Shown one piece after another: positions 36,198 to 46,967 of a stretch of 64,000 nt of DNA. Under the pieces are notes generated by a model, which saw nothing but the letters and a program-made list of their open reading frames with translations, did not search any database and was not told the DNA's origin. The position numbers and the translations under genes are program-made. Location: the NCBI GenBank assembly GCA_002205965.3, contig NADL03000012.1, positions 434,001 to 498,000 of the forward strand, read 5' to 3'. Each line of letters begins with the position of its first letter. Within the stretch, counting starts at the first letter, position 1. The DNA is from Kappaphycus alvarezii. Lineage: Eukaryota > Rhodophyta > Florideophyceae > Gigartinales > Solieriaceae.

Positions 36198-37060
36198 TGT
36201 CGCCCACTATTATTTTGGTACTGTATACTCACCCGATGGGGCTTGAGTGCTTGCAATCTGGACCACTCGGCCCCCAAATTGGACCTGATATTTTCGCAGG
36301 TGAAAGGTAACTATTGGGCCAAGTGTCGAATTTACTTATCTCTAACTTGGATCTCCCGAACTTCACTCACCCCGCCGTCGTAGATAACCCTAACCTACCT
36401 AACTAGTATTTATACCTACCTGGCCACTAGGGCCCCAGAGTAAACAGCTACCCCGGTGTTGGCTCTGAACTTGACTCCCAACTTCCGCCTTTGCAGAAAC
36501 CTTGCCAACGGCAACTTTGGCTATAGCCACGTTTATCCGCCCGGGTCCCCCTTTCTATTCCCCCTCTCTATCCAAGATTACAATACCCCTTTTGTTTTTT
36601 GTTTGTGATATTTACTCACGCTTGGCGCCCCGGACTCCGGCGTCTATATACAAATTGGAACTTCAAGGTTGTCGTTGGTGATAGCATCCTTATCTCCAAA
36701 GGAGATATTCAGCACTGCTGACCCACTACTCCATCTTCTTATCCAGTATTACACCCCTGGTGTATACGATTTTTGGAATCGATCCTCATCCAGATTCTAG
36801 CATTCCGCGGACCACGGCTCGGCCTTACAACCCGGAGGACAAATATACCGTCCAGCCGTCCAAGGAATTCTACCCGCTCTTCCAACCCCATTTCTCCTCG
36901 ACGTCGGCGCGCTGTGCTACTGCATCGCAGGGTACTTAAAGAGAAAGAGGAACAGCGAACACCCTGTGGGTCTTGATGTGTGTGTGTTGGGCTTCTCATT
37001 TTCTGACGTTGTTCCGTTCCTAGACGAGAAGAACTACGCACCACGCATTGTACTATATCA
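36198..37060 (+). repeat. LTR-like repeat, copy 2
   Basis: Inverted partner of 7,565-8,442. This copy begins TGTCGCCCACTATTA and ends GCATTGTACTATATCA, so TG...CA termini of an LTR are present here, although copy 1 lacks the initial TG. Inside are a TATTTATA-like box (~36,410), CTTGGCGCCCCGGACTCCGG (~36,621-36,640) and, after it, a leader-like stretch with a possible short frame (36,773-36,976). The site midway argues for LTR plus leader rather than a single solo LTR. Flanks show no target-site duplication. Confidence 0.65.
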
Positions 37061-37262
37061 GTGTAGTAGCTCGAAGCATGGTGCAGATCCATGAACATGT
37101 AGCAAGGTACCTCTAGTGACATTAGGTAGACCCTACTATTGTAGTACAGCAATTCATAAATCTCTCAAAAATCTGGAAAAATTTCTAAACGTATACAAGG
37201 GGGGCATGGAATATTGAAAGTTTGAACAGTGTCGTCCTCTACTTAGTGTCACCCGTAATCAC

Positions 37263-39150
37263 GTGGCACCTCTCAAGCAATCTGGTCAGAAACACGGAAT
37301 GGTTCCTGCCATGTTTCCGATCAGATCACTCCTCAAGGAACGCTCCTGTTGCAGGAACGACCACACAGTTCTCTTTGCACCTTTACTGGGCACCTTTTGC
37401 TTTCGGTCTCTAGAAAACCAAAGCATAACGATAACTGCGGGACCGTCTACTTCCCGCAGAAAAGGAACCAGGCTTAATATCTGCCAAAAAATTGAAATTG
37501 CTAGTCTGTTGTCAAGCAGTTACACTGCGTCCACCTTAATAAAGCATTTTTCAATTTCTCGCCGTACTGTCACAAACATTAAGCGTAGCTCAAAGACTCT
37601 TCTGCAACAAAGCCAGAACCAATCCATCTCACTTGAGTCAAAAACATTCGTTTTCTACCGTTTCCTTTCATTGAGAAGAACATTGTCAACTTCCTACAAG
37701 TTGCAAGATCAGCTAAGATGCCCGTAACCAAGCAGTTTATTCAGCAGGAATAACTCGTTATTCGCGACGCTGTTCTCCAAACTTGCTCTTTTCAACAAAA
37801 GAAGCACAAATTGCAAAAATTTCGCACCCCGAATGGCTGGTTGTCAAAGTTTGTGACTTTCTGCGTTCTTTTTCATTGTCTGGAGAAGCTAGTAGTGCAT
37901 CTGCATTAAATATTGCAGCAGATATGACTCAAATAAGGGAAAGGTTGAAAAACTACGAACTTGACTGTATTTTTAACGTTGATGAAACAGGACTGTTCTA
38001 CGAACTACTGCCTCGAATATCTTATAAGGTCTGTTTCAATTCTCCAAAATCAGTGCGTGTAACGAAAGAAATGAAAGCAAAAGGTAGTGTGACGGCGTAT
38101 GTATGCACGAACACAGATGGCTCTGCCAAACTTCCAATGGATCTGACTTGTACAGCAAAACATCCTAGATGCTTTCGGTTGGGATCTACCCAGTGCCGTA
38201 CTTTATTCGAAAGGATACATGTCGGATACTGCCATATTTTGTCGGTGGTTCTTTGAATTTTTTCTCCTATTCATTCGAAAGTTCACTTTACGACGCTGTG
38301 TCTTGCTGATGGATAACTGTGGCCCACACGGAACTGATCTATCCTATATGCGAGGTCAAGTTGATATACTAACTCTGCCCCAACTGTACAGAACTTCATC
38401 AGCGCGATGGACATGGGAATCATTGCGGCGTTCAATTCCAGATACCGCGAATTACTGCTGCGCACAATTGTGAGCGACTTGGAAGCAAGGGAAGCGAAGC
38501 GAAAGTCTTCAACTGCGAACAGATGAATGCGTGGTTTGCTGGATGTTTTTGATCCCCATGTGATAGATGTATGTGAACTGGTCGCTACTAGCTGGAAGGA
38601 AATCACTCCAGCAACGATTGCGCGATATTGGGTGAAAACCCCGTATCTTGCCTTCATTTTATGCTCTCGATATAACTGCAGTGGAAGGTAAAATTTCCTT
38701 TTCGCACAGTGAGAAGAAAAGGCCGGAGGATATGATCGCTGCTTTACAGACTTTGTCTCTTATAATGTTGGCAGTGATCCATTTATGGATGATAGTCTAA
38801 ACACGACGCCAGAAACAGATGTTCGAAGGTGGTTGAACATTGAAGATGACAGCGATATTCGTCAAGCCATGGTAGAAGATACGCTTGAAATTGTGAGCGA
38901 AGGCGAGGAACACAAAGACAGAGAAGTGGATGAATGCAACAGTGATGAAGACGATGGAGTTTTTGTCCCACTGCCAGCAGAACCGGTCATTCACTCTCAA
39001 TTCCAGATTATCGAGCAGATGGTTGTTGAGAGCGTATTATGAGATGCTGTGATGTATCTGAGAAGGGCAAATTCAGCCCTCCTGCTAGCAAAGCGGAGTG
39101 AATGCTCGAAGAAGAAACGTAAAATGCTCACAACTGAGCTTATGTTGTGA
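37263..39150 (+). pseudogene. pogo/Tigger-type DDE transposase, broken by frameshifts and stops
   Basis: Such transposases cut and paste DNA with a D-D-D triad. In order I see: a helix-turn-helix/CENP-B-like N-terminus (~37,440-37,620; RLNICQKIEIASLL, ISRRTVTNIKRS); the segment FSLSGEASSAS; first Asp in IFNVDETGLFY (codon 37,981); NPRCF-like HPRCFRL; second Asp in LLMDNCGPH (codon 38,312); third Asp in AMDMGIIAAFNSRYR (codon 38,410), in a different frame; a post-catalytic segment (ITPATIARYWVK); and an acidic tail (38,785-39,042). All three catalytic Asp codons survive, with about 32 residues between second and third, as expected for Tigger. Frame changes lie near 37,720, 38,200 and 38,390, with stops after 38,520. 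Terminal inverted repeats were not convincingly found. Confidence 0.85.
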
Positions 39151-40618
39151 GTCGGATGATTTCTTCGGTTCAACTTTGAATTGTGCGCAACTCACAGTAG
39201 TGCAATTCCCGTACGTTTGGAACAGGGTGGCACTACTGCGTGGAGCCCACTGCATCATGGTACAATAGGAAATACGGACTACAATCACCTTTTATTTCCA
39301 CACTGCTGCATTCTTGGTGTTAAAGAAATTGGGAGACACCAATTCTCCTAGAATTACTTCTCTTTGTTCTATCGTATTTACGTGTATATTTTCCCCTAAT
39401 CTTTACTAATAATGCATTTATTTTGTTGTATTAATACTGAAAACTTAGTATGTTATTGGCATAGAGGGCATTACTAGGTCTTCGCATGATTTAAAGATCC
39501 AATAGAAGCGATAATGTTGTGAAATGTGAGCTTGAGAGTTAAATAGAGGCTTTGGAACTCAATTTGGCATACTTGCTTCTATATATATAAAGATTATTGC
39601 TGGATACAGAAATAAGTTTCTTTTGTTACGAATTCCCAGGTTTTTATTCCGATACACGCTAAGAAAATTTTTATGAATTCAGCATAGAATAAAGAAGTAT
39701 GGGTCAGTTGGTTTCGTATAACCATTTGGGTACTCAATGCAGAACGACGGAAGAAGAGGTACTTTGCAAACATAGTTGCCGCCATTACAGGGCAAGGTCT
39801 ACCTAGACACCCGAAACTGGGATTTTGCCTCGTGCCGCTAGGCTTTGAATCCCTGGGATCCTCGTATACGACTATATCTAAGTTGGTTGAAGAGTACTCG
39901 ATTTCATCGCGGCAAGGATCGAAAATTTCACGGCGAAGTTATCATTTCGGCTTCATCTGAAACTGGTCTCTGCCATATGGAATATTTGTGCACTTTCTGT
40001 TATTGGTAGTGGCCGACAATATGCAGACTTCTGCCTCTCCCTCCAAAGCTGGTAAGTTTTAGCATCCCTTCAAGTTTCAATTTCATTGCCATTACAAACA
40101 GTGCCTTTTTGCCTCGAAATGATTTTCCGTTATACATCATTGACTTAGAACAAGCTTACTCCATAAGCTGTGCCTCGGTGGACGAATAAACCTAAATAGA
40201 GCCCATGCACTACACGTTTTAACTATTTAAAAGTTTTTGGGTACACAATCATTAAAGTTTATTCTATTACTCAAAGTGAGCTGAGAAATAATTCATTTTT
40301 TCCTCTGACTGAAATAGGTAAAACAAATAGACAGACACGTTTTCGAGTAGGATTTAAAATAGAGGATTGTTTTGAGAATATGGAACGGATTATTTCTCGT
40401 CTATAACTGAAATGTATACATACATATCTCATCTCCGATGACTTCTTGTGGTGCTACATTAAAGGACACAGTAATTACAGGTATTGAGAAACAAATTCTT
40501 GATGTTTCTTTGAAATGTATTATTTTAAATAAGTATTACCTTGTTGGAAACATGCAACCTATCATCGGGTTCAAATTGCAGCTTCAATTTCACCAGTATG
40601 CGTCTTGTACTCAGTTTT
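39151..40618. other. Intergenic, no supported gene
   Basis: Only ORFs of about 65 codons. A 9-bp inverted repeat (CAGTAGTGC ... GCACTACTG, ~39,193-39,241) lies just after the Tigger relic and could belong to its end. Nothing else is recognised. Confidence 0.35.
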
Positions 40619-40673
40619 GTGAAAATTATTGAATTTTAGCACTAACTAGTGCTAAAATTCAATAAATTTTCAC
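40619..40673. repeat. Near-perfect 26-bp palindrome with 2-nt centre
   Basis: GTGAAAATTATTGAATTTTA continuing to GCACTA (left arm, 40,619-40,644) is complementary to the right arm (40,647-40,673) apart from one unpaired T; the centre is AC. A palindrome with almost no loop would extrude as a cruciform and is unstable in many hosts, so its survival is notable. It could be a foldback-element footprint. Confidence 0.8.
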
Positions 40674-43600
40674 ACCGAAAATATTTCTTCGTCAAAAAGT
40701 TACACGATGCAATTGCGCTATAATTTTCGGACGAAAATGACTTCATTTTCAAGTAAAATTACTTATTATTCACCCCATGAAACAGAGAGAGAAGTGTTGG
40801 TGGTGATTGTTAGCAAGTAAGAACAGCAGGGATTGCCGTAAATTTCAAATTAAATAAAAAGCACAGTTTCCCTTGCGGAGACTCTGAAAAAAACGACGCC
40901 TTAAGCTTTTCGTTGGTTTGGTTGGGTGTTGATAAAATTTTGAGTTGTTCCTTCTCTTTGCAAATTCAACCGCAGTCAGCTAACTACTTACACACAACCC
41001 ATTCGCATTATTCCTGCTCTTTCATGTTCGATTGTAGGTACTTAGTACAATAGAATAAGATAGCTCAATGTAAATCCCATCTATAAAGGTATACAATAGT
41101 AAATCTATCTACATATATAGAACTACTTGACTAGGATGAACAGACATAGAACATATCCGAATAAATATGTACATTCTATAGGGAAGAGAGATTAAACTAC
41201 TTAAAGGGGGACTTAGGGGGCTAATTTTAAAATAAGCAACAGTGCAAATACATGCTTTGATAGATGAAACGAACTTGCGTTTATTTCTATGTTTTTAACA
41301 GGGATAAGTGTTTTTCAGGAAAAATTGGAGGACAATTGTTCCAAAATAGCTTTATTTGTAGTCATTATGGATAAGAACCTGTGTTATAGTAGTTATTAGG
41401 GGGTTGAATGGTTTTTTTACTTCGAGTTACGCGAATGTTGGGGTTCCGATGAATTTTCATTGAAAACGTGTTTCAGGTTCAACAGTATGGATGATTGGGC
41501 ATTTTAGCCAACTAGAAAGTATACAATGGCTCATAAAACAACCATTCAGCGTTTGGGGGTTATTAAGGCAGCATGTCGCTTAAGAAAAATGACCCGTATC
41601 TTCGAGTATTGTGTTGAGCAGGAAACATGGGCATCTTCATCGCACGCATAAATTCATCTCTCTCCTTAATTTCCTTTTTCTTTTATTCAACTAACTTCCT
41701 TTTTCTTTTACTCATCGAAAGTTTCGTCTCTCGATACTGTTTCCCTTTTTTCTGTTTAATGAACACAATAAAACACCAATTCACTTTTCCTTTAGCGGTA
41801 ATTTAATCATTCTTTTCATTTCATTTGATCATCTTCGACCCTGGATATCTTTATTGATAATCAATTTTGTTACACATCATTTTTACCGCAAACTAGAACT
41901 TCAAGGCGTTTTCGACTAATTTTCACCGCAAACCCAATTTTCATCTTTTTGGATTAACTAGTCCTTTAATTCTACAGTTGTTTGCTCTATTGAAACCTGT
42001 CTAATGCCGGTTCACACTTACTTGCGGTCCTCTAACAAGCAACCCAACAGTTTCTATCCCTTTCATAACCACCATTCACGAACTACTCCATTCCCACCCA
42101 ATTTCCAACTCTCCTCACCCTCGCTCCCTCACGTGCTTCCCTTTTTTCCTCGGGACCGATCCACAGACGAGAGAAATACCTCCGTCGCCCAACGAGAAAG
42201 ACGTTAACAAGAGCTCATCACGAAATATTCAGGTGTGGTCGTCGCAGCAAATGAACTGTGAGGAAGGAACTAGGAGAGGATAGTAGCGAGGCTGGGGGGT
42301 GTTTCGAGGTTTGGGTTGAATGGGAGTTTGTCTACTAGGCTAGCGACTATAATGCAGTCGAAGATCGAGGGGCCGGAGAAGAGGAGGTCAAGAAGGCTGC
42401 GGATGAGAAGGAGGTCAGAGAGGCCGGATATGAAAAGCAAGAGGTCGATTGGGTCTGCTGGGAGGTGAAGGAGTGAATAAGTTGGAGTAAGTGGTCCAAA
42501 CCATGGACCCGTCTGGATTTACATTGAGTGAGCTGGATTTTTTTCCGGTAATGCAGAGAAACTTATGAGCTATTCACGTATATTTTTGGGTAATATATGG
42601 GTTTTTATGATTTCTTGAAGGAAGCTTTGGGATCAGATATAAAGGATTAGGATTTTGAGGGTACATTCTTTTCGTTTATTTGGAGTACCTCTCGTGAAAC
42701 TTCCTTGTCCGTAAGCAGTATTTTTACGCAATTGATATTGCTTTAAGTAGTTCTTTCGCAATTTTATGTTCGTAAATAGCCTGTAGGTGTTGAATAAACT
42801 GCTTCCTCCATAAAAAAGAAGCCGATTTGTGAGTCAACTTGGAACCAAAATCTTTAATCAGCTCTCATATCTCTATCCTAGAGGCAAAATGGAAGATTCT
42901 TGACCTTTATGGACTTTTCTAGAGCATTGAAACCCTTTTCAGTTTCTCTTCTGATAAATGTCCATTAATGTCCTCTGTATTCCTTTAATAGGTTGCAACA
43001 ACTCTCATCTTGGGTATTTGGTGCTTCTTTTTTCGTTGATACCACTTTTACATTATCATCTTGGTCTAAGGCTCACCTAGCGATCGGTCTCGCCATACAT
43101 TTCATCAGAGAAAATAGAACATCCGATAGTAGATATTTGAACCGGAACGAGCCTAAATCTGCCTGGTAATCTGGCCAAAACCCCCTGGTATTTCCGTAGT
43201 CTACCTACGTGGAAGCACATCGGAGGGTTTAAGGTTCTCATTCTGAGATGACAACTAGTTCACAAAAATAATACCGAAGTAGTCCGTGCCACCCGCAGCA
43301 CATATTTCCCTTATCACAGGGCCCTTCCTGCGTGAATTACTTGAGAAGAGAATTTGACAGTCGGATGCCTTGCGGTGAGGCCGAAAATGTGATCAAACGA
43401 AGCGATCTTGTGATTGGGGAAAGTCTTGGGTTTTTTCGTTGTTGGAAAATAAATGATCTATCCTAAAGTTTCCCATACAACCACAATATAGTCTAAAAGG
43501 TGTACTGACACAGTCATCGTGCCGGTAGATTCGTCGAGAGCCCATTCTACAGTGAGTGAAGTGGTCACCGTGGACGCCTAGTGTTTCCGAACATCCGACT

Positions 43601-44529
43601 CTCGGTTAGAGGGTTCCAGGTGTAAAAATTGGGTACGAAAAAAGTATTTGAACCATATGGTGAGGTGAGTTGAGCCACTTTCTATCTCCAAACCTGTAGA
43701 GGGGTTCAGTAGACCCACCTTTAAGCTCCCTGGAGTTTAATTGAGGCCCGGAATGGTTTTATGCGGTTAACGCCCCTCGGAAGCTCCCTTGTACACTTCC
43801 GCCTGGACTGCGTCGGTCAATTTCTTCTGCGAAGGTGTGTTTGAGCAAAAGATGCTGAACGACTACTCTCAGACGGGCGGTGCGATGAATTCCACGTGCT
43901 GTAAGTCGCTTTGACATCTGAATATGTAGCTAAATCGGTCACTGCGGACGTCAGGTATCACCAGTGTCTATCCGTCATAGCGTTGTCCTCACGTCAGGCA
44001 CACTTTGCTCTCATATGAGAACGATTTTTTCCCGTACTGTACAGTACTGTGTTAGTTAAAAATTTTTAGGTCCAATATATATGTAGTAAAAAAGTTACTT
44101 TGTAAAGTATTAATTATAGTATAAATCTATCCCCTAGTTTCTATCTTTCTCAGTAAGATGCAATAGCATCTAACTTTAAATAATCCATGAAAAATTCTCC
44201 CATCGATCACTGGGATGGTGGCCTATGGTGCGATTATTTGGTCGCTGACCCAGAGATCGTGGTTTTAGTTCTCGCCGGGTCCCTATCAGAGACCCAAAAA
44301 TTCTGTGGGGAACTCGACTGGTTGTGAAGTGCCTGCTGTCTAAGTGCGCCGTTAGGTACACACTTGAATATGATACAGAATACTGTGACATCTCATAAAG
44401 GGATAATACCTTCGCAAGTCACATAACGCAAGCAAGATGAGCATGGGGCCATAGAAATAGATCTCAAAATAAGTTTTACTTCCTCTTCAAGTAGTCACAC
44501 TAATTCGCTTCACCGTTGATTCTAGTTTA
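40674..44529. other. Mostly intergenic; C-rich/G-rich coding-like patch at 42,004-42,480
   Basis: The patch begins with a C-rich, Pro/Ser-rich plus frame (42,004-42,207) and turns G-rich at ~42,240; a plus frame at ~42,350-42,470 reads EEEVKKAADEKEVREAG and ends WVCWEVKE. This Pro-rich-then-charged switch resembles the genes at 12.9 and 57 kb, so it may be a gene remnant. The stretch 43,200-43,990 is GC-balanced and stop-rich with no recognised content. Confidence 0.3.
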
Positions 44530-46070
44530 AGATCTATATGGTGATTTGCGCGCAAATGATCCATAAAGAAACACCTTTTTGTGCTCGCGTGACATATATG
44601 AATATCACCAAGGCCATTGTCACGGAAAGTATAGAGCAAAGAAATTTCGACTTATTGACCTTACAGACCCGACAGCGACCATGGTAATATGCGTTGGTGT
44701 ACTCACCATTACATACCTTCCACTTATTTCTTGTCACTGCAAGATCGGTTCCAATACCTGCAATAGGATCCAATGACGTGTCATCGTCCTCATCTCGTAC
44801 GCAATTATATGCTCGACGAGATATGGATTCAAATTTGTTTTCAATTATTCCCTCAGCAAGGATATAATAAAAGTTACACTGAGATGAGGAGGGCCCTAGC
44901 CGGAAATAATGCTTTCAAATAAACCATCAATCAACCACTATGATAGATAGAAGAGAGGGATTGACCCTGAGCCAATCTTTCAGTTATAATTTCTTCTCAA
45001 TTCCATATAATTTCTTCTCAATTCCAAGGTTATCCTGCCTGCATCTGTTGTGACGATCAATTTGAGAACACGTGCCATAGTACCTATCTACAACATCTGG
45101 AAGCGCCATCTCGAATTCCAATTTCTTTGTTTCATCCTCCGCAGCTTTACACCTTTCCCCGCAAAATAGGGTCACTTGATTGTTTTTATGGCAAGCGCTT
45201 ATGGAGTATCTTTGTTCTCCACCCATACACAAAACAATAAATTAAAAATTTGTTGTGTGCAAATTCTTAGAAACCATGGAGATATGATCTCCGCGCTCCG
45301 TCAGCTCCTGTAGGGACAGGAGTTGCATCGGAAATTCCCTGGTTGCATTTTTGACTAAACCAATAAATCTCGCTTTTTATCTCATCAAGGCTTCTGCGGT
45401 TGACATTGATGCAAAATTGGAGTCCCCGCATACACGCGAACTGTTTTCAGCCAAGATTGAACAAATCGAAGCCTAAGAGCGGTAGTTTGACAGAATTCTT
45501 CTGTGAAGTCACGCCGATGGCCGCCCACTTTCCCCGTTACAAACTCCATCGTCAAAATTATTCCAAACTAAAAACATGCCTAAGCCTTCAATTTGCAGCA
45601 GTTTTCGGGCTTTCTGTCATAGGCAACATAATGTGGAAGTCATTTCTCGATCTAATCACTGCAAGGCCGTACCACCTGCTGATACTTTCATCTAGGCAGA
45701 TATGAGAAGATGGCGTAATATGGACATATTACCCACAGTAGTCATTGATAGACTTCAAAAATGCACTCACTGGAGACCATCTCGTGTCATCGGAAGGCCT
45801 TCCTTCCTTTTCAAAAGTGTGACTGTAGCTAATGTTTCCGAGAATCAGCTCAAATCTTTTGCTTGATATGATCTTTTCAAAGAATGGTCCTGTAACATAC
45901 TTCGATCCATTCTCATTCCAGAGGTTACGGCGGCTTGAAAATGTAAACCTTTTCATGAGAAATAGAACTCCAAAGAACTTCAATATTTCCCTGATGAAAC
46001 GGGCTGAGTTCCAATGCCATTCAATCCCTTATTTGTAAGGTTACGCATGGCATTGAGGTGATAGAACGGA
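44530..46070 (-). pseudogene. piggyBac-family transposase relic (DDE_Tnp_1_7 type)
   Basis: Reading 5' to 3' on the minus strand: KFFGVLFLMKRFTFSSRRNLW, FFEKIISSKRFELILGNISY, DDTRWSPVSAFLKS (45,983-45,729); after a TAA the same phase continues with HICLDESISRWYG, whose Asp (codon 45,692-45,690) fits the first catalytic residue; then, with phase changes, FVQSWLKTVRVYAGTP, RFIGLVKNATREFPMQ, LQELTERGD; then CSQIDRHNRCRQDNLGIEKK (45,232-44,984), the family's hallmark; and finally RCRVCKVNKSKFLC (44,773-44,534), a remnant of the C-terminal Cys-rich domain. In PGBD-type transposases these blocks occur in this order. A stop, several frameshifts and an in-frame 21-bp duplication show decay. Ends and TTAA target sites were not located. 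Confidence 0.85.
44985..45026. repeat. 21-bp tandem duplication inside the piggyBac relic
   Basis: TATAATTTCTTCTCAATTCCA occurs twice head to tail (44,985-45,005 and 45,006-45,026). It adds seven codons in phase (GIEKKLY repeated) near the conserved C-terminal motif. Confidence 0.9.
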
Positions 46071-46967
46071 GACATGCTCATAAAATATTCAAGTTGCGAT
46101 GAATCTCGAAGATCACGGCCGTAGGTTGATCGAGTATTCCAATGTATTAATGAAAACGTGGGCAGAAAAAAGGTGGGTAAAGAGTTTCGTATTTTTAAAA
46201 CTATTGTTAAAATTTGCCCTCATACGAGGACAATATTCCCATACAAACTACATATTATAGTGCGGCAAGCGTAGATTCTATCTAGTGCACTTAACACCGC
46301 AGTGTTAATTTGATATTCAAAAGCAGTAACTAAAAGGATATCGGGATCTTGTGCTACATCAAATAAGTTTCATTCCAAATAATAATTCCCCGCCGTAAAG
46401 CTTGTAGCCCGTAACTTAAATTTCAAGCGCATCCTAGATGATCCGAGTTGTACGTAAGACCATTGGGGAGTAGAAATATGGAGAAGTAACAGTATTAAGC
46501 TTTCGACTTATGCTTTAAGTTGCTAGTCCGTAGGAAGTCAGGCGGGTCCATTCCCGTACAAGTCAAACTTTTCTAATAAAAGCGATTAAGTAGCAGTAAA
46601 ATGTACCCTTAGTTTCAGTTCACTTGTTCTCGCACTGAAAGGTGGGGAGGATATACCGTGTATATTGAAACATGCCGCTGCCGCTGTCACTTCTGACGCA
46701 GCTTTTCTCCTAGCTAGGGCGCGCCAGTCCTGTGGGGATTATTTTGACCACTGTACCACTGAAAAACACTCGGCCAGTCCGGTACCGCTTTATGTAGCAT
46801 TGGAAATAACTGACAATTGTGTACATAAGCACCCACTTTTGAGAATTAAAAATGACTAAATTTGACAAATGAATTACACACTATAATTCATTAGAGAAAA
46901 TTCCGTTTCAGTTGTGATATACACAGCTCATATCCTGCTCATTAGTCACGACCCGTGAGAAATAAAA
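46071..46967. other. AT-leaning spacer between transposon relics
   Basis: A short plus frame (46,665-46,859, 64 codons, Ala-rich start) is unassigned. No transposon ends were recognised. Confidence 0.35.

Noticed and set aside
36380..36400. AACCCTAACC, like a telomere repeat unit (also near 8,230)
   Set aside because: It occurs once per copy inside the LTR-like repeat with no tandem array, so it is not a telomere remnant.
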